Source: Myxococcales bacterium
Lineage (GTDB): Bacteria; Myxococcota_A; Polyangia; Polyangiales; Polyangiaceae
Assembly: GCA_016703425.1 (NCBI GenBank)
Contig: JADJCA010000008.1
Location: 62,001-126,000, forward strand
Reading direction: 5' to 3'
DNA: 64,000 nucleotides
A model generated the notes under the pieces. It worked only from the letters and a program-made list of their open reading frames with translations. It had not been told where the DNA came from and did not search any database. The position numbers and the translations under genes are program-made. This document shows positions 52,486 to 60,789 of this stretch, one piece after another. Positions within the stretch are counted from its first letter, which is position 1. Every line of letters starts with the position of its first letter.

Positions 52486-53280
52486 ATGAGCGTTGCCGTG
52501 GATCCGCTCGTAGCTCCGCCGCCCTCGGAGGTACCCCTTACGAACGCGCCCTTGGTGCGGGTGATCGCCCAGCTGCGCTTTCCGGAGATCCTCTCCGTTG
52601 CGCAGAGAGACTTCGTCGCCCCGTTCCAGGAGGCGATCCGCTCGAACTACCCCGTGCTCCGGCAGGAGCAGACGCCGGGCGTCATTCTCGGCCCCGCCGT
52701 GTTTGCGCCCGCTACGCCGCAGATGGCTTGGCGGTTCGGCGCCGCGGACGGTCACTGGCGCGTGTCCCTCACCCCAGAGTTCTTGGCGCTTGAGACCACG
52801 AAGTACGTCAGCCGTTCCGATTTCTTCGGCCGCCTCAAAGCCGTCGCGACGGCGTTGGACGATCACATCAAGCCCGCACAGGTCGATCGTCTCGGCGTTC
52901 GCTACATCGATCGCATCACCGGAGCGGCGGTCGACGATATCGCCCGGCTCGTCCGCGCCGAGGTCCGCGGGATCACGGGGACGATCGCGGCCACGCACGC
53001 TGCGCACGCGCTCTCGGAGTCGATGTTCGAGGTCGAGGATGCACGCGTCCTCGCACGCTGGGGCTTTCTCCCGGCCGGCGCAACCGTCGATCCCGCCGCC
53101 ATCGAGCCGGCGACGGAGAAGAGCTGGCTTCTCGACCTCGACATGTTCAGCGCCAGCCCGATGCCGTTCGTAGTGGATGAGGTCGTCGAGCGGGCGCAGC
53201 ACTACGCGGAACGCATCTACACGGTGTTCCGCTGGGCGGTGACCGACGAGTTTCTCGTGCGGTACGGAGGCAAGCCATGA
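52486..53280 (+). CDS. TIGR04255-like protein
   Basis: The ATG at 52486 gives 264 residues. It has the opening typical of the TIGR04255 family (PLTNAPLVRVIAQLRFPEILS) and later VDRLGVRYIDRITG and a helical C-terminus. TIGR04255 proteins are scattered across bacteria, often in accessory regions next to short partner genes; no biochemical activity is known. It is the first gene of three: the HTH gene overlaps its stop by 4 bp (ATGA) and the 'TQTCD' gene follows directly. A pair of direct repeats and an inverted repeat lie just upstream, suggesting autoregulation through the HTH partner. Confidence 0.85.
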   Translation: MSVAVDPLVAPPPSEVPLTNAPLVRVIAQLRFPEILSVAQRDFVAPFQEAIRSNYPVLRQEQTPGVILGPAVFAPATPQMAWRFGAADGHWRVSLTPEFLALETTKYVSRSDFFGRLKAVATALDDHIKPAQVDRLGVRYIDRITGAAVDDIARLVRAEVRGITGTIAATHAAHALSESMFEVEDARVLARWGFLPAGATVDPAAIEPATEKSWLLDLDMFSASPMPFVVDEVVERAQHYAERIYTVFRWAVTDEFLVRYGGKP

Positions 53281-53957
53281 CGAGCCCCCAGATGCGCCCG
53301 CCGTTCGACTCGACATCGGCTGCCGGTGCGATGCTCATGCGCCAAGTGAGAGAGCCCGTCCTTGTGGGCTGCATGCTTGCCGGACTGGGCACGTCGACTG
53401 CGTACGCCGCGCCGCCGGACATGGTGTGGCGATCGCGACGCGCCGCTCCGCAGACGACGGCCGGCGCCATGGTGCCCGCGGCGCTGCCGGCTGGCGGGGC
53501 GATCGGCGAGCTGCGGCGGCTGAGCGGGCTCACGTGGGACCAGCTCGCGCGGATGTTCAGCGTGAGCCGTCGGTCGCTTCACTTCTGGGCGAGCGGCAAG
53601 CCGATGGCCCCGAGCAACGAGGAGCATCTTCAGCGAGTGCTCGCGGTCTTGCGAAAGATCGATCGTGGAGCAGCGAGCGCAAATCGCAGCGCGCTGCTTG
53701 GGGTTCGCGAGGACGGCAGCATTCCGTTCGACCTTCTCGTCGCCGGTAAGTACGAGAGCGCGCTTTCGCTCTTGGGGCCACTTTTGGGGCCAGGCGATGG
53801 ACGACGCGGCACGCCGCCCAGGCTCTCCGAAGAGGCTCGAGCTGCACGCGCGCCGCGCCCACCCGAGGAGCTCGTCGGCGTGCTCCAGGACCGCATTCAT
53901 CCAACCAGCGGCCGTCTCCTCGCGTCGAAGCCAATCGCGACCACGCGGAGGAAGTAA
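53277..53957 (+). CDS. HTH (XRE-like) protein coupled to the TIGR04255-like gene
   Basis: A 226-residue protein overlapping the previous gene's stop by 4 bp. A helix-turn-helix of XRE type is visible near residues 78-105 (IGELRRLSGLTWDQLARMFSVSRRSLHFWASGKP). The N-terminus contains a hydrophobic stretch (LVGCMLAGLGTSTAYA) that might be a weak signal or just a helix. The C-terminal half is Pro/Ala/Arg-rich. It is likely the regulator of this operon, binding the repeats upstream of 52486, but might instead be a structural partner of the first gene. Confidence 0.8.
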   Translation: MTSPQMRPPFDSTSAAGAMLMRQVREPVLVGCMLAGLGTSTAYAAPPDMVWRSRRAAPQTTAGAMVPAALPAGGAIGELRRLSGLTWDQLARMFSVSRRSLHFWASGKPMAPSNEEHLQRVLAVLRKIDRGAASANRSALLGVREDGSIPFDLLVAGKYESALSLLGPLLGPGDGRRGTPPRLSEEARAARAPRPPEELVGVLQDRIHPTSGRLLASKPIATTRRK

Positions 53958-54812
53958 GTGGCGACGCTCGCCCCTGACTCCGACGAGGCGAAGCGGATCG
54001 ATGCGTCACTAAACGAGTGGCGTCAAGGAGACCTCGCGCTCGAAGAGTCGTGGTTCGTCCACGTCGGGGACGGTGCGGCGCCACTCTCCGCGGCTGCCGC
54101 GGAAGCGGGGAGCGGCGTACAGGCGCTGACTTCCGAGGTCCTCGGGCTGGTGGTCGTCACGCAGACCTGTGACGTCGTTCGGAGCTGCGTGACTCGCCCG
54201 TACGTCGAGGTTGCCCCGCTCGTGCCCGTGAGCGAAGACGACCTGCATCAGGTGAAGCGAGGTCGAAGGCCAGCCCACGCGACGTTGCCAGCTCTCGACA
54301 AGGAGCTGCTCGTCGCCGACCTCGACCGCGTCATGACGGTCGAGAAGTCGATCGTGGCGTCGTGGAAGCGAACGCCGGGATTCACGCGGGATGCTGACGG
54401 ACGCTCGTTCGCTCAGGCCCTCGCGCGCAAGCGCGTGAGGTTTGCGTTCCCCGACGACTTCACATCCCTCGTGAAGAAGCTCCAAGCGCGCCTCGGCGAC
54501 AAGCACGACAAGAACACCGACGAGGGGCGGGGCCTCCGCGCGCTACGCGAGATCCGCGTTTGTGCATCGCCGTCGTGGGATGCCGGGTCGCCGGAGGTCT
54601 TCTTCTGGTTCATCCGTGACGACGCGGACGCGACGTTCGAAGGCAAGAGCTGGGCGGACCTCCTCAAGGTCTGGCTGATGCTCGTCCCCGCGACCGGCCG
54701 CTTCACAGGGGTCGACGGCCAGGTCGCCACACTCCACGAGATGACGGCCGAGGACTACGTCGACAGCGATCCGCTCGATCTTGATCACCTATCGACGAGC
54801 GACAGCGAATAG
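53958..54812 (+). CDS. 'TQTCD' motif protein, third gene of the coupled operon
   Basis: A GTG start at 53958 with a GGAGG site 6 bases upstream gives 284 residues. A central VVVTQTCDVV motif followed by TRPYVEVAPLVPV is distinctive; I recall similar (S/T)QTCD proteins in accessory loci but no named family. No signal peptide, nuclease or toxin motif is recognised. The gene starts right at the stop of the HTH gene (no gap), so all three proteins are co-produced. The three-gene set and its context suggest a defence or toxin-antitoxin-like module. Confidence 0.75.
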   Translation: MATLAPDSDEAKRIDASLNEWRQGDLALEESWFVHVGDGAAPLSAAAAEAGSGVQALTSEVLGLVVVTQTCDVVRSCVTRPYVEVAPLVPVSEDDLHQVKRGRRPAHATLPALDKELLVADLDRVMTVEKSIVASWKRTPGFTRDADGRSFAQALARKRVRFAFPDDFTSLVKKLQARLGDKHDKNTDEGRGLRALREIRVCASPSWDAGSPEVFFWFIRDDADATFEGKSWADLLKVWLMLVPATGRFTGVDGQVATLHEMTAEDYVDSDPLDLDHLSTSDSE

Positions 54813-55112
54813 CGCTCGCGCCTCCGCATCGACGCTCCCATGCAAGCGTGGACCCTCGTCGCCTCCCTCCCCCGAGCCCTCCAGCCAAATTCCAACCTTT
54901 CCAACTTCCAACGTTGGAATTCCAGCGAACCGCGCCGTTGAAGCGCCGTCTCAGCCCCCTCCCCCGCCCTCCCCCACCCTAACCCCGCGAACCCTCGTCG
55001 CGCCGCCGCGCGTCAGCAGCGGCACGCCCGATGCGTAAGAGGTCTCCGTCGCGACGCTGAGCATGTTGCCCAGCGCGCGGCGTTCAACCCTCACGTTCAT
55101 CGGAGAATTCTC
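54813..55112. other. intergenic region with TTCCAAC repeats
   Basis: 300 bp with no gene. It contains a perfect 14-bp palindrome with two direct half-site copies (54890-54919, listed separately) and a Pro-codon-rich, C-rich stretch. The element lies 190 bp upstream of the 55113 gene. Confidence 0.4.
54890..54919. repeat. TTCCAAC repeats with a 14-bp palindrome
   Basis: TTCCAAC occurs at 54890, 54899 and 54906; the third copy forms the left half of the perfect palindrome TTCCAACGTTGGAA (54906-54919). Such half-site clusters are typical of operator arrays for dimeric regulators. Confidence 0.6.
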
Positions 55113-55970
55113 GTGGCTACTTCAAACGTTCTCAACATCGACATGCCCGGTCCCCAAACCCTCAACGACATCCCGAAGCGCGCGTTCGTGTTCCTGCACG
55201 CGCTCGGGACGCAGCTCAACGTCCGCGCGATCATGAAGTCGCACGGGTACACGCAAGACGATCAGCTCGAAGGCTGGCGTCTCTTGACCAAGACGTCCGG
55301 TCCGAACGGCGGTCTCGGCGGCCTGCGCGTCGCCACGAGCGAGGCCATCGCCCAGCTCGATGCCTGGGACGAAATCGGCTTCCGCAAGGCCTACGCGACG
55401 CTGGCCCGACGCTTTCCGGAGCAAGCCAAGCTCGTCTTCGACGGTCTCGCGGCTTCGCAAGGCCCGACCTGCGTCGTCGGAATCGTGAAGTTCCTCGATC
55501 GCCTCGACATCCTCGAGAAGGGCGAGGGGCGCGCGGCCACTGCGGACACGGACAAGCAAGCGCTCGAGGTCCTCGCAAAACGTGGCATCGACAGCGCCGA
55601 GCGTGCGCGTCTCCGCGCGCTCGTCGACGCCGCGCAAGCGGAGCCCGAGCTTCCCCTCGGCGCCAAGACGCTCGCCGAGGTCAACGCAGCGCACACGAAC
55701 GATCTCGCCGCGCTCTACGCTTGGTACACCGAGTGGGCGGAGATCGCCCGCGCCGTCGTCTCTCGACGCAACGAGCGCATCGCCCTCGGCATCGCAAAGC
55801 GACGCAAAGCCGATCGAGGCCAGAGCGCCGAGACGGAAGAGTCGGCGGGCTCTGCCTTGGCACAGAGCCCGGCACCGAACCCGACGCCGCATACGACGGT
55901 CCCCGTCCTCTCCGCGTCCTCAAACAAACCCGCTAACGGCGCCGTCGCGCCCACCAACCCGTTTGCGTGA
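55113..55970 (+). CDS. hypothetical soluble protein in the accessory cluster
   Basis: GTG start at 55113 (GGAGA upstream). The 285-residue product is almost all helical, with RAFVFLHALGTQLNVRAIMKSHGY, EIGFRKAYATLARRFPEQAKLVF, LEVLAKRGIDSAERARLRALVDAAQ and LAALYAWYTEWAEIARAVVSRRNERIAL, resembling repeat-type or dimerising helical proteins. The C-terminal 55 residues are a Ser/Ala/Pro-rich tail ending NPFA. No family recognised. An operator-like repeat array lies upstream. Confidence 0.72.
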   Translation: MATSNVLNIDMPGPQTLNDIPKRAFVFLHALGTQLNVRAIMKSHGYTQDDQLEGWRLLTKTSGPNGGLGGLRVATSEAIAQLDAWDEIGFRKAYATLARRFPEQAKLVFDGLAASQGPTCVVGIVKFLDRLDILEKGEGRAATADTDKQALEVLAKRGIDSAERARLRALVDAAQAEPELPLGAKTLAEVNAAHTNDLAALYAWYTEWAEIARAVVSRRNERIALGIAKRRKADRGQSAETEESAGSALAQSPAPNPTPHTTVPVLSASSNKPANGAVAPTNPFA

Positions 55971-56424
55971 CTTCGTGCACGGGGCCCACGTCTTGGTACG
56001 CCGCCGGAACGTCTCATGAGCGAGCTCGCAGCTCGAGTAAACGACTCGTGAGACGTCCGGCGGCGGCTTCGTGCTGAAGGTCGCCGCCAACTCACCGAAG
56101 TAGGCCGCCTTTTCGGCTTCCAGTGGCAGCGCAGCGACGAAGGCTCTCTGGCGCGCGTCTCGTGAGACGAGCGCCCAAGCTTGGTACGCGCGTAACCCAG
56201 CGAAAGGTCGAACGACCAACCTTCGTCGGCGGCGTACCGAAGCTCCAATCCGGCGCGTGAAGCATCCGCCCTCGTGCACTCGAGCACGCGGCTGATCCCG
56301 GGCGCCTCCCACCACGCTTACCGCAGCGCCGCGGTGAGTCATCGCGGCTTCGCGCCCGCTTACCGAGCGTGCGCGGAGCCTTACCCAAGCTCCTCACCCA
56401 CGATCCTCAACCGGAACTCCAGCC
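55971..56424. other. intergenic region with hairpins and a possible decayed gene
   Basis: 454 bp. On the minus strand between about 56290 and 55970, two overlapping frames show coding-like composition (AFVAALPLEAEKAAYFGELAAT in one; GWSFDLSLGYARTKLG in another), which could be a frameshifted, decayed gene. The region also has an imperfect hairpin at 55999-56065 and repeats of a GTCTC(A/G)TGAG motif. I cannot assign a function. Confidence 0.35.
55999..56065. repeat. imperfect 22-bp inverted repeat
   Basis: The left arm 55999-56020 (CGCCGCCGGAACGTCTCATGAG) pairs with the right arm 56045-56065 (CTCGTGAGACGTCCGGCGGCG), with one extra A and one mismatch. The core GTCTC...GAGAC recurs as the palindrome-containing GTCTCGTGAGAC at 56157-56168. 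The arms are too imperfect to name a known element; a recombination site or folded RNA are options. Confidence 0.45.
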
Positions 56425-57297
56425 ATGGGACCGCTCTACGAATGTTTGGACGGGCACATCGTGCTCACCGGGTACGCCCCGGACGGTGACTCGATCCGAT
56501 TTTTGCCGAACGACTCGGCTCCGCTCGCCAACTTGCAGCGCTCGTCCTTAATACGGTGGAGCCCGGTGAGTGGCAGCGTGCAGTTGCGCCTCGAAGGGGT
56601 CGACGCCCCCGAGCTCCACTACGCAGCCGCCGGCCAGCCGCGCGGTGCAAGTGCACGCGATGCGCTCCTCGGGTGGCTCGGAGTCACGGATGTTCGGTGT
56701 GCGCCCGACGGCACCACGATCGACTCGGCGGCCCCGGCGATCGTTCCCGCGACCATTCTCACGGGCGCGGCGGACGCACACGGCCGGGTGATCGCGTATC
56801 TGCTCCGCGCTTGTCCAAGTGCCGGCGCGCGGCGCCATCGCGTGACGCCGGCGGTCCTCAAGCAGACCGCGAACCACGTGCTCCTTGCGGCAGGCCACGT
56901 GTACCCGCTCGCGTACACGTCACAGCCCCGTGAGCACCGGGACATGTTCCGGGCCACCGCCCGGAAGGCACGCGCCAAACGGCTTGGCGTGTGGAGCGAC
57001 GATGCCACCGCGCGCGGCTTCGACTTGCGCGGCGCACGCTCCGTCGGCCCACGAGGAGCGCTCATCTTCCCGAAGCTGTTTAGGCGATGCATCGACTACT
57101 TCGCCGACCGCGTTCAAGGGTTCGACGGATCGTTCGTCGATTGGCTCTCTGGCCACGGCTCGGGTGGCGAGACGCGGCCCGATCGCGTCGTGCTCAGGCA
57201 CGCCGCCAACGTGTTGCTCTCGTCGCTCGTGCAGCAACGCGAGAGGCACGTCGCCTTGACGACCGATCTGCTCGACCTCGTTTGGGTGGAGACGTGA
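56425..57297 (+). CDS. SNase-like (thermonuclease) protein
   Basis: A 290-residue protein with an N-terminal staphylococcal-nuclease-like domain: LTGYAPDGDSIRFL (Asp20/Asp22 as possible calcium ligands), VQLRLEGVDAPELHY (Arg55, Asp60, Glu63 in the catalytic loop pattern) and ADAHGRVIAYL (about 116-125; possible third Arg). No signal peptide is present, unlike secreted thermonucleases, so it is probably intracellular. The C-terminal 110 residues (FPKLFRRCIDYFADRV, LRHAANVLLSSLVQ) are helical and unassigned. The RecQ-like gene starts one base after its stop, so the two are a coupled nuclease-helicase pair. Confidence 0.82.
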   Translation: MGPLYECLDGHIVLTGYAPDGDSIRFLPNDSAPLANLQRSSLIRWSPVSGSVQLRLEGVDAPELHYAAAGQPRGASARDALLGWLGVTDVRCAPDGTTIDSAAPAIVPATILTGAADAHGRVIAYLLRACPSAGARRHRVTPAVLKQTANHVLLAAGHVYPLAYTSQPREHRDMFRATARKARAKRLGVWSDDATARGFDLRGARSVGPRGALIFPKLFRRCIDYFADRVQGFDGSFVDWLSGHGSGGETRPDRVVLRHAANVLLSSLVQQRERHVALTTDLLDLVWVET

Positions 57298-57298
57298 C

Positions 57299-58831
57299 AT
57301 GGCTGCCGTAGCCACGCTTGCGATCGAAGACGCTATCGAAGACGGTGAGGATCCACGCTGGACCGTCATGGCGCGGCTCGCCGCTGCACGCTTCGGCGTG
57401 CGGAGCTTCCGACCCGGGCAGCGCGAGCTGATCGAAGCCGTGCTCACGGGGCACGATGCGCTGGGTGTTCTACCGACCGGCGGAGGCAAGTCGCTGACGT
57501 ACCAGTTGCCTTCGTTGGTGCTGGGCAAGCCCACGGTGGTCGTGTCTCCGCTCATCGCGCTGATGAAAGATCAGTGCGATCACATGTGGCGCGCCCACGT
57601 CGACGCGGCCGAGCTCGACTCGACGCTCTCGGCCGACGAAGAGCGCCAAACGAACGCCGAGATCCGCGCCGGAGAGCATCCGCTCGTCTACGTCACGCCG
57701 GAGCGTCTCGCTTCGGACGCGTGCATCGAGATGCTGAAGGTGCGCGGCGTCGGTCTGATCGCCGTCGACGAGGCGCACTGCGTTTCCCAGTGGGGACACG
57801 ACTTTCGCCCCGCGTACCTGGCCATCGCTCAGGCGGCGGAGAAGCTCGGGCGGCCTCCGATTCTCGCCCTCACGGCGACCGCGACAGCGGAGACCGCGAA
57901 CGACATCGCCGAGGAATTGCAGCTTCGCAATCCGGTGATCGTTCGCAAGAGCGTCGTGCGGCCAAACCTGGCGTTCGAGGTGCGGCGCACCGTCAACGAG
58001 ATGGCCAAGTGCGCGGCACTCGAGGAGCTCGTCGAAGAAGAGCCGGGCGCCGGCATCGTGTACGTCGCCACCGTGAAGATGGCCGACACGCTGTTCGCGT
58101 GGCTGAGCGCGGCGCGTGTGCCGGTCGCGCGCTATCACGCGCAGATGAGCGCCGATGCGCGCGAGGAGAGTCGCGCGCGGTTCATGAACGGGAACGTTCG
58201 CGTGATGGTGGCGACCAAGGCGTTTGGGATGGGGATCGACAAGCCGGACATCCGGTTTGTGGTGCACTACCAGTTCCCCGATTCGATCGAGAGCTACTAC
58301 CAAGAGGCGGGACGCGCCGGGCGTGACGGGAAGCCCGCGCGATGCGTGCTCTTCTATCGGCTCGAAGACAAGCGCGTGCAGACGTACTTTCTCGCGGGGC
58401 GGTATCCGCGACGTGCGGACATCGAGAAGGTGTGCGCGGCGCTCGCGAGCGCGCCGGCGAGCGCGAGGGCGAGGGCGATGAGTCTGGACGAGCTCGTGGC
58501 TGCTACGGGCGTTGGTGAGCGGCGAGTGCAGACGATTGCTGCGGAGTGGGCGCGGTTGCGGGCGACGCGCGAGGGGGAGCGTGAGCGTGATGGCGACGGC
58601 GAGGGCGAGGGCGAGGGCGAACGGGAGCGCGACCGGGAGAACGTGGTCGACGCCCTCGCGTCATCGTTCGCCGCGCGCCGAGATCGAGATGCGCGGAAGC
58701 TCAACGCGATGATGCACTACGCGCAGGGAAGCGTGTGTCGCGCGCGCGCGCTGATCGCGTACTTCGGAGAGGACGGCGGCGCCGAATGCGGGCGCTGCGA
58801 CGTGTGCCGGGACGGCGGTGCGCGAGGGTGA
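57299..58831 (+). CDS. recQ: RecQ-like ATP-dependent DNA helicase
   Basis: A 510-residue helicase with the superfamily 2 motifs: Walker A PTGGGKS (59-65), DEAH (157-160), TATAT (192-196), the motif V segment ATKAFGMGIDKPDIR (305-319) and motif VI QEAGRAGRDG (335-344). Unlike canonical RecQ, the zinc-binding segment does not follow motif VI directly. A winged-helix-like stretch (LVAATGVGERRVQTIAAEWARL, about 399-420) and a very charged repeat-coded linker (GERERDGDGEGEGEGERERD) come first, and the zinc ligands Cys480, Cys497, Cys500 and Cys503 are at the C-terminus. No HRDC domain is present. It is translationally linked to the SNase-like gene by a single base. It should unwind DNA for repair or for defence-related processing. 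Confidence 0.93.
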   Translation: MAAVATLAIEDAIEDGEDPRWTVMARLAAARFGVRSFRPGQRELIEAVLTGHDALGVLPTGGGKSLTYQLPSLVLGKPTVVVSPLIALMKDQCDHMWRAHVDAAELDSTLSADEERQTNAEIRAGEHPLVYVTPERLASDACIEMLKVRGVGLIAVDEAHCVSQWGHDFRPAYLAIAQAAEKLGRPPILALTATATAETANDIAEELQLRNPVIVRKSVVRPNLAFEVRRTVNEMAKCAALEELVEEEPGAGIVYVATVKMADTLFAWLSAARVPVARYHAQMSADAREESRARFMNGNVRVMVATKAFGMGIDKPDIRFVVHYQFPDSIESYYQEAGRAGRDGKPARCVLFYRLEDKRVQTYFLAGRYPRRADIEKVCAALASAPASARARAMSLDELVAATGVGERRVQTIAAEWARLRATREGERERDGDGEGEGEGERERDRENVVDALASSFAARRDRDARKLNAMMHYAQGSVCRARALIAYFGEDGGAECGRCDVCRDGGARG

Positions 58832-58930
58832 GAAGCGAACCGATGTGTCTCCGCTCCGGTTGCCGGACCGTTCGGCGATGAGCACGCGGCGAGGAGGTCG
58901 TCGAGCACCGCGGCCCCCGTTTGCTGCCGA

Positions 58931-60769
58931 CTATTCACTTCGCGTCCCGGTGAGCACGTTGAGGATCGCCTCGATTCCCGGACGGTGATGCTCGCTGAAC
59001 TTCGCGACCCAAGGCTCGATGGTGCCGATCGCGCGCGGGTCAGAAGCCTCGAGGCCAGCCTTGCCGTACAGAATCGTGACCTCGACGAGGTTGGGCACCG
59101 AACCGCCGTGCCCGTACGGCGCCGTGTTCGCAACCCCGCGGAGGGTCGGAGTTTTGAACGCTCCGATCGGATGGATTCGATTCTCGAGCGCCGCGAGTTT
59201 GGTGGAGCTCTGGGCATCGCTCCACTGGCTCGCCGAATTGAACTCGGCGGCAAGGAGGGCGGTAACGCCGTCCGGTCGCCCTCGATCAGCCTGCCCGTCT
59301 TTCCGACCTGTCGGAAAGCGGACGTTGTGGAATGCATCGTTGGTCAGCCGCGGACCGAAGTGACACTGGATGCAACCGCCCACGAAGAAGTCGAAGAGGC
59401 CCTGTTTTTCGACGGTGGTGAGCGCGCTCGTGTCCCCGCCGGCGTAGGCGTCGAGTCGATTCGGTTTTACGCGGAGCGTTCGTTCGAAGGCCGCGATCGA
59501 CTTGCCGACGTTGACGAATACACGCGTTGCCGCCGTCTGATCCTCAGATGACATCGCGCTCCAGCTCGCGTCGCCCGGCTTTCCGCTCGCGGGGAATCGC
59601 GCGGCCACGTCGAAGGCCGGCATGGCGCCCCATATCGCTTCGTACTCGGTGCGGTACTTTGCGAACACCGTGTGACCGACTTGGAGTCGCGTGCTTGCAA
59701 CTTCGTCCGCGGCTTCGAGTGGACCGAGCGCCTGCATCCACAACGAGTCAGCGCGGCCGTCCCAAAATTGCCAGCGCGAGTACGCTGCGAGCAAGACGGA
59801 CGGCGCGTTCCGATCGACCGTGCCGGCCCCGACCGCGACGGGCTTGTCGCTCGCGAACGCCTTTCCCGGCTCATGGCAGGTCGCGCACGACACGGCCGCC
59901 GAGCCGAACCCCGTTTCGCTGAAAAGTTTTTCGCCGAGCGCGGCGGCGGCCGGGTCGTCCGCCTTGGAATTCGTCGCATCCGCAGGCGGCGCCGCCGGCA
60001 CCTTCATGTCCTGAAGGAGCTCCCACTGATTTCGGTAGAAGTAGCCGTCGACCTTCGTCGATTCGACCTCGCGCACGACCGGTGCGTTGTCGACCGCGGC
60101 GAGCTCTTGCCGAATTCGAAGCTCTAGAAACTCCGGGTCGGGGTCGTTCAAGTAGTTGACGACTTCCATCCGCTTCGTGTCGACCAGGACGTAGAGCGGC
60201 AAGGGCGCGGCCGTCGGGTTCACTGCGAGCAGACGCGCTCGCGGATCCGCGGCGACGCGCGGACCGCTCCCGACGAGCGTTTGCCATTCATCGAGATCGC
60301 TCGCGCGTGGCGGGAGATTGTCGCGGTCGGAGGCGAGGACGTCGACCATGATTAATCGCGCTCCCACGTCGAGCGACGGAAGGGTCTTGCCGTGCTCGGC
60401 ATGCCATAGGCACGAGCCGCACCACGGCGCGGTGACGCGCAAGACGAGGAGCCGCGAGGTCGGTGCACACGGTTCGAAGTACTCTTCGAGTCGCAGGCCT
60501 CCGACAGCCGTATCGAACGAGAGGTTCGGAAGAGTGCGACCGATCGCGAATCCGTACTCTTCTTGGGGATACGTCCCGTCGACGCTCGTGCCGTCAACAC
60601 AAAGAGAACGCTTGGCGGTTGCCGGCCGAGCGGCATCGCCGCCATCGGCGCTGGGCGCTAGAGCCGCAGGCTTGGGCGCGTCGTTCCCCGAGCACGCTTG
60701 GAAGGCCAGCGCCGCTGCGGCGGCGACGGAAGCGCCACGGAGGCGGGATTTTGGTGGATTCATACGCAT
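58931..60769 (-). CDS. fusion lipoprotein: thioredoxin-like domain plus di-haem cytochrome c peroxidase
   Basis: A 612-residue lipoprotein precursor (signal ending LAFQAC, Cys at 26). Residues about 75-230 are thioredoxin-like with APWCGSCLW (Cys117, Cys120). Residues about 270-610 are a di-haem cytochrome c peroxidase/MauG-type domain with two CXXCH haem sites, CATCH (295-299) and CIQCH (466-470), and FKTPTLRGVANTAPYGHGGSV near the end. The fusion joins a redox-active disulfide to a haem peroxidase in one exported protein. It is the last gene of the RND-TlpA-TolC operon; its start lies 20 bp after the TolC-type stop. Typical bacterial peroxidases of this type are about 330 residues long, so the N-terminal half is an addition. 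Confidence 0.9.
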   Translation of the reverse strand: MRMNPPKSRLRGASVAAAAALAFQACSGNDAPKPAALAPSADGGDAARPATAKRSLCVDGTSVDGTYPQEEYGFAIGRTLPNLSFDTAVGGLRLEEYFEPCAPTSRLLVLRVTAPWCGSCLWHAEHGKTLPSLDVGARLIMVDVLASDRDNLPPRASDLDEWQTLVGSGPRVAADPRARLLAVNPTAAPLPLYVLVDTKRMEVVNYLNDPDPEFLELRIRQELAAVDNAPVVREVESTKVDGYFYRNQWELLQDMKVPAAPPADATNSKADDPAAAALGEKLFSETGFGSAAVSCATCHEPGKAFASDKPVAVGAGTVDRNAPSVLLAAYSRWQFWDGRADSLWMQALGPLEAADEVASTRLQVGHTVFAKYRTEYEAIWGAMPAFDVAARFPASGKPGDASWSAMSSEDQTAATRVFVNVGKSIAAFERTLRVKPNRLDAYAGGDTSALTTVEKQGLFDFFVGGCIQCHFGPRLTNDAFHNVRFPTGRKDGQADRGRPDGVTALLAAEFNSASQWSDAQSSTKLAALENRIHPIGAFKTPTLRGVANTAPYGHGGSVPNLVEVTILYGKAGLEASDPRAIGTIEPWVAKFSEHHRPGIEAILNVLTGTRSE

Positions 60770-60789
60770 GGCAGCACCCTTTCACGCCC

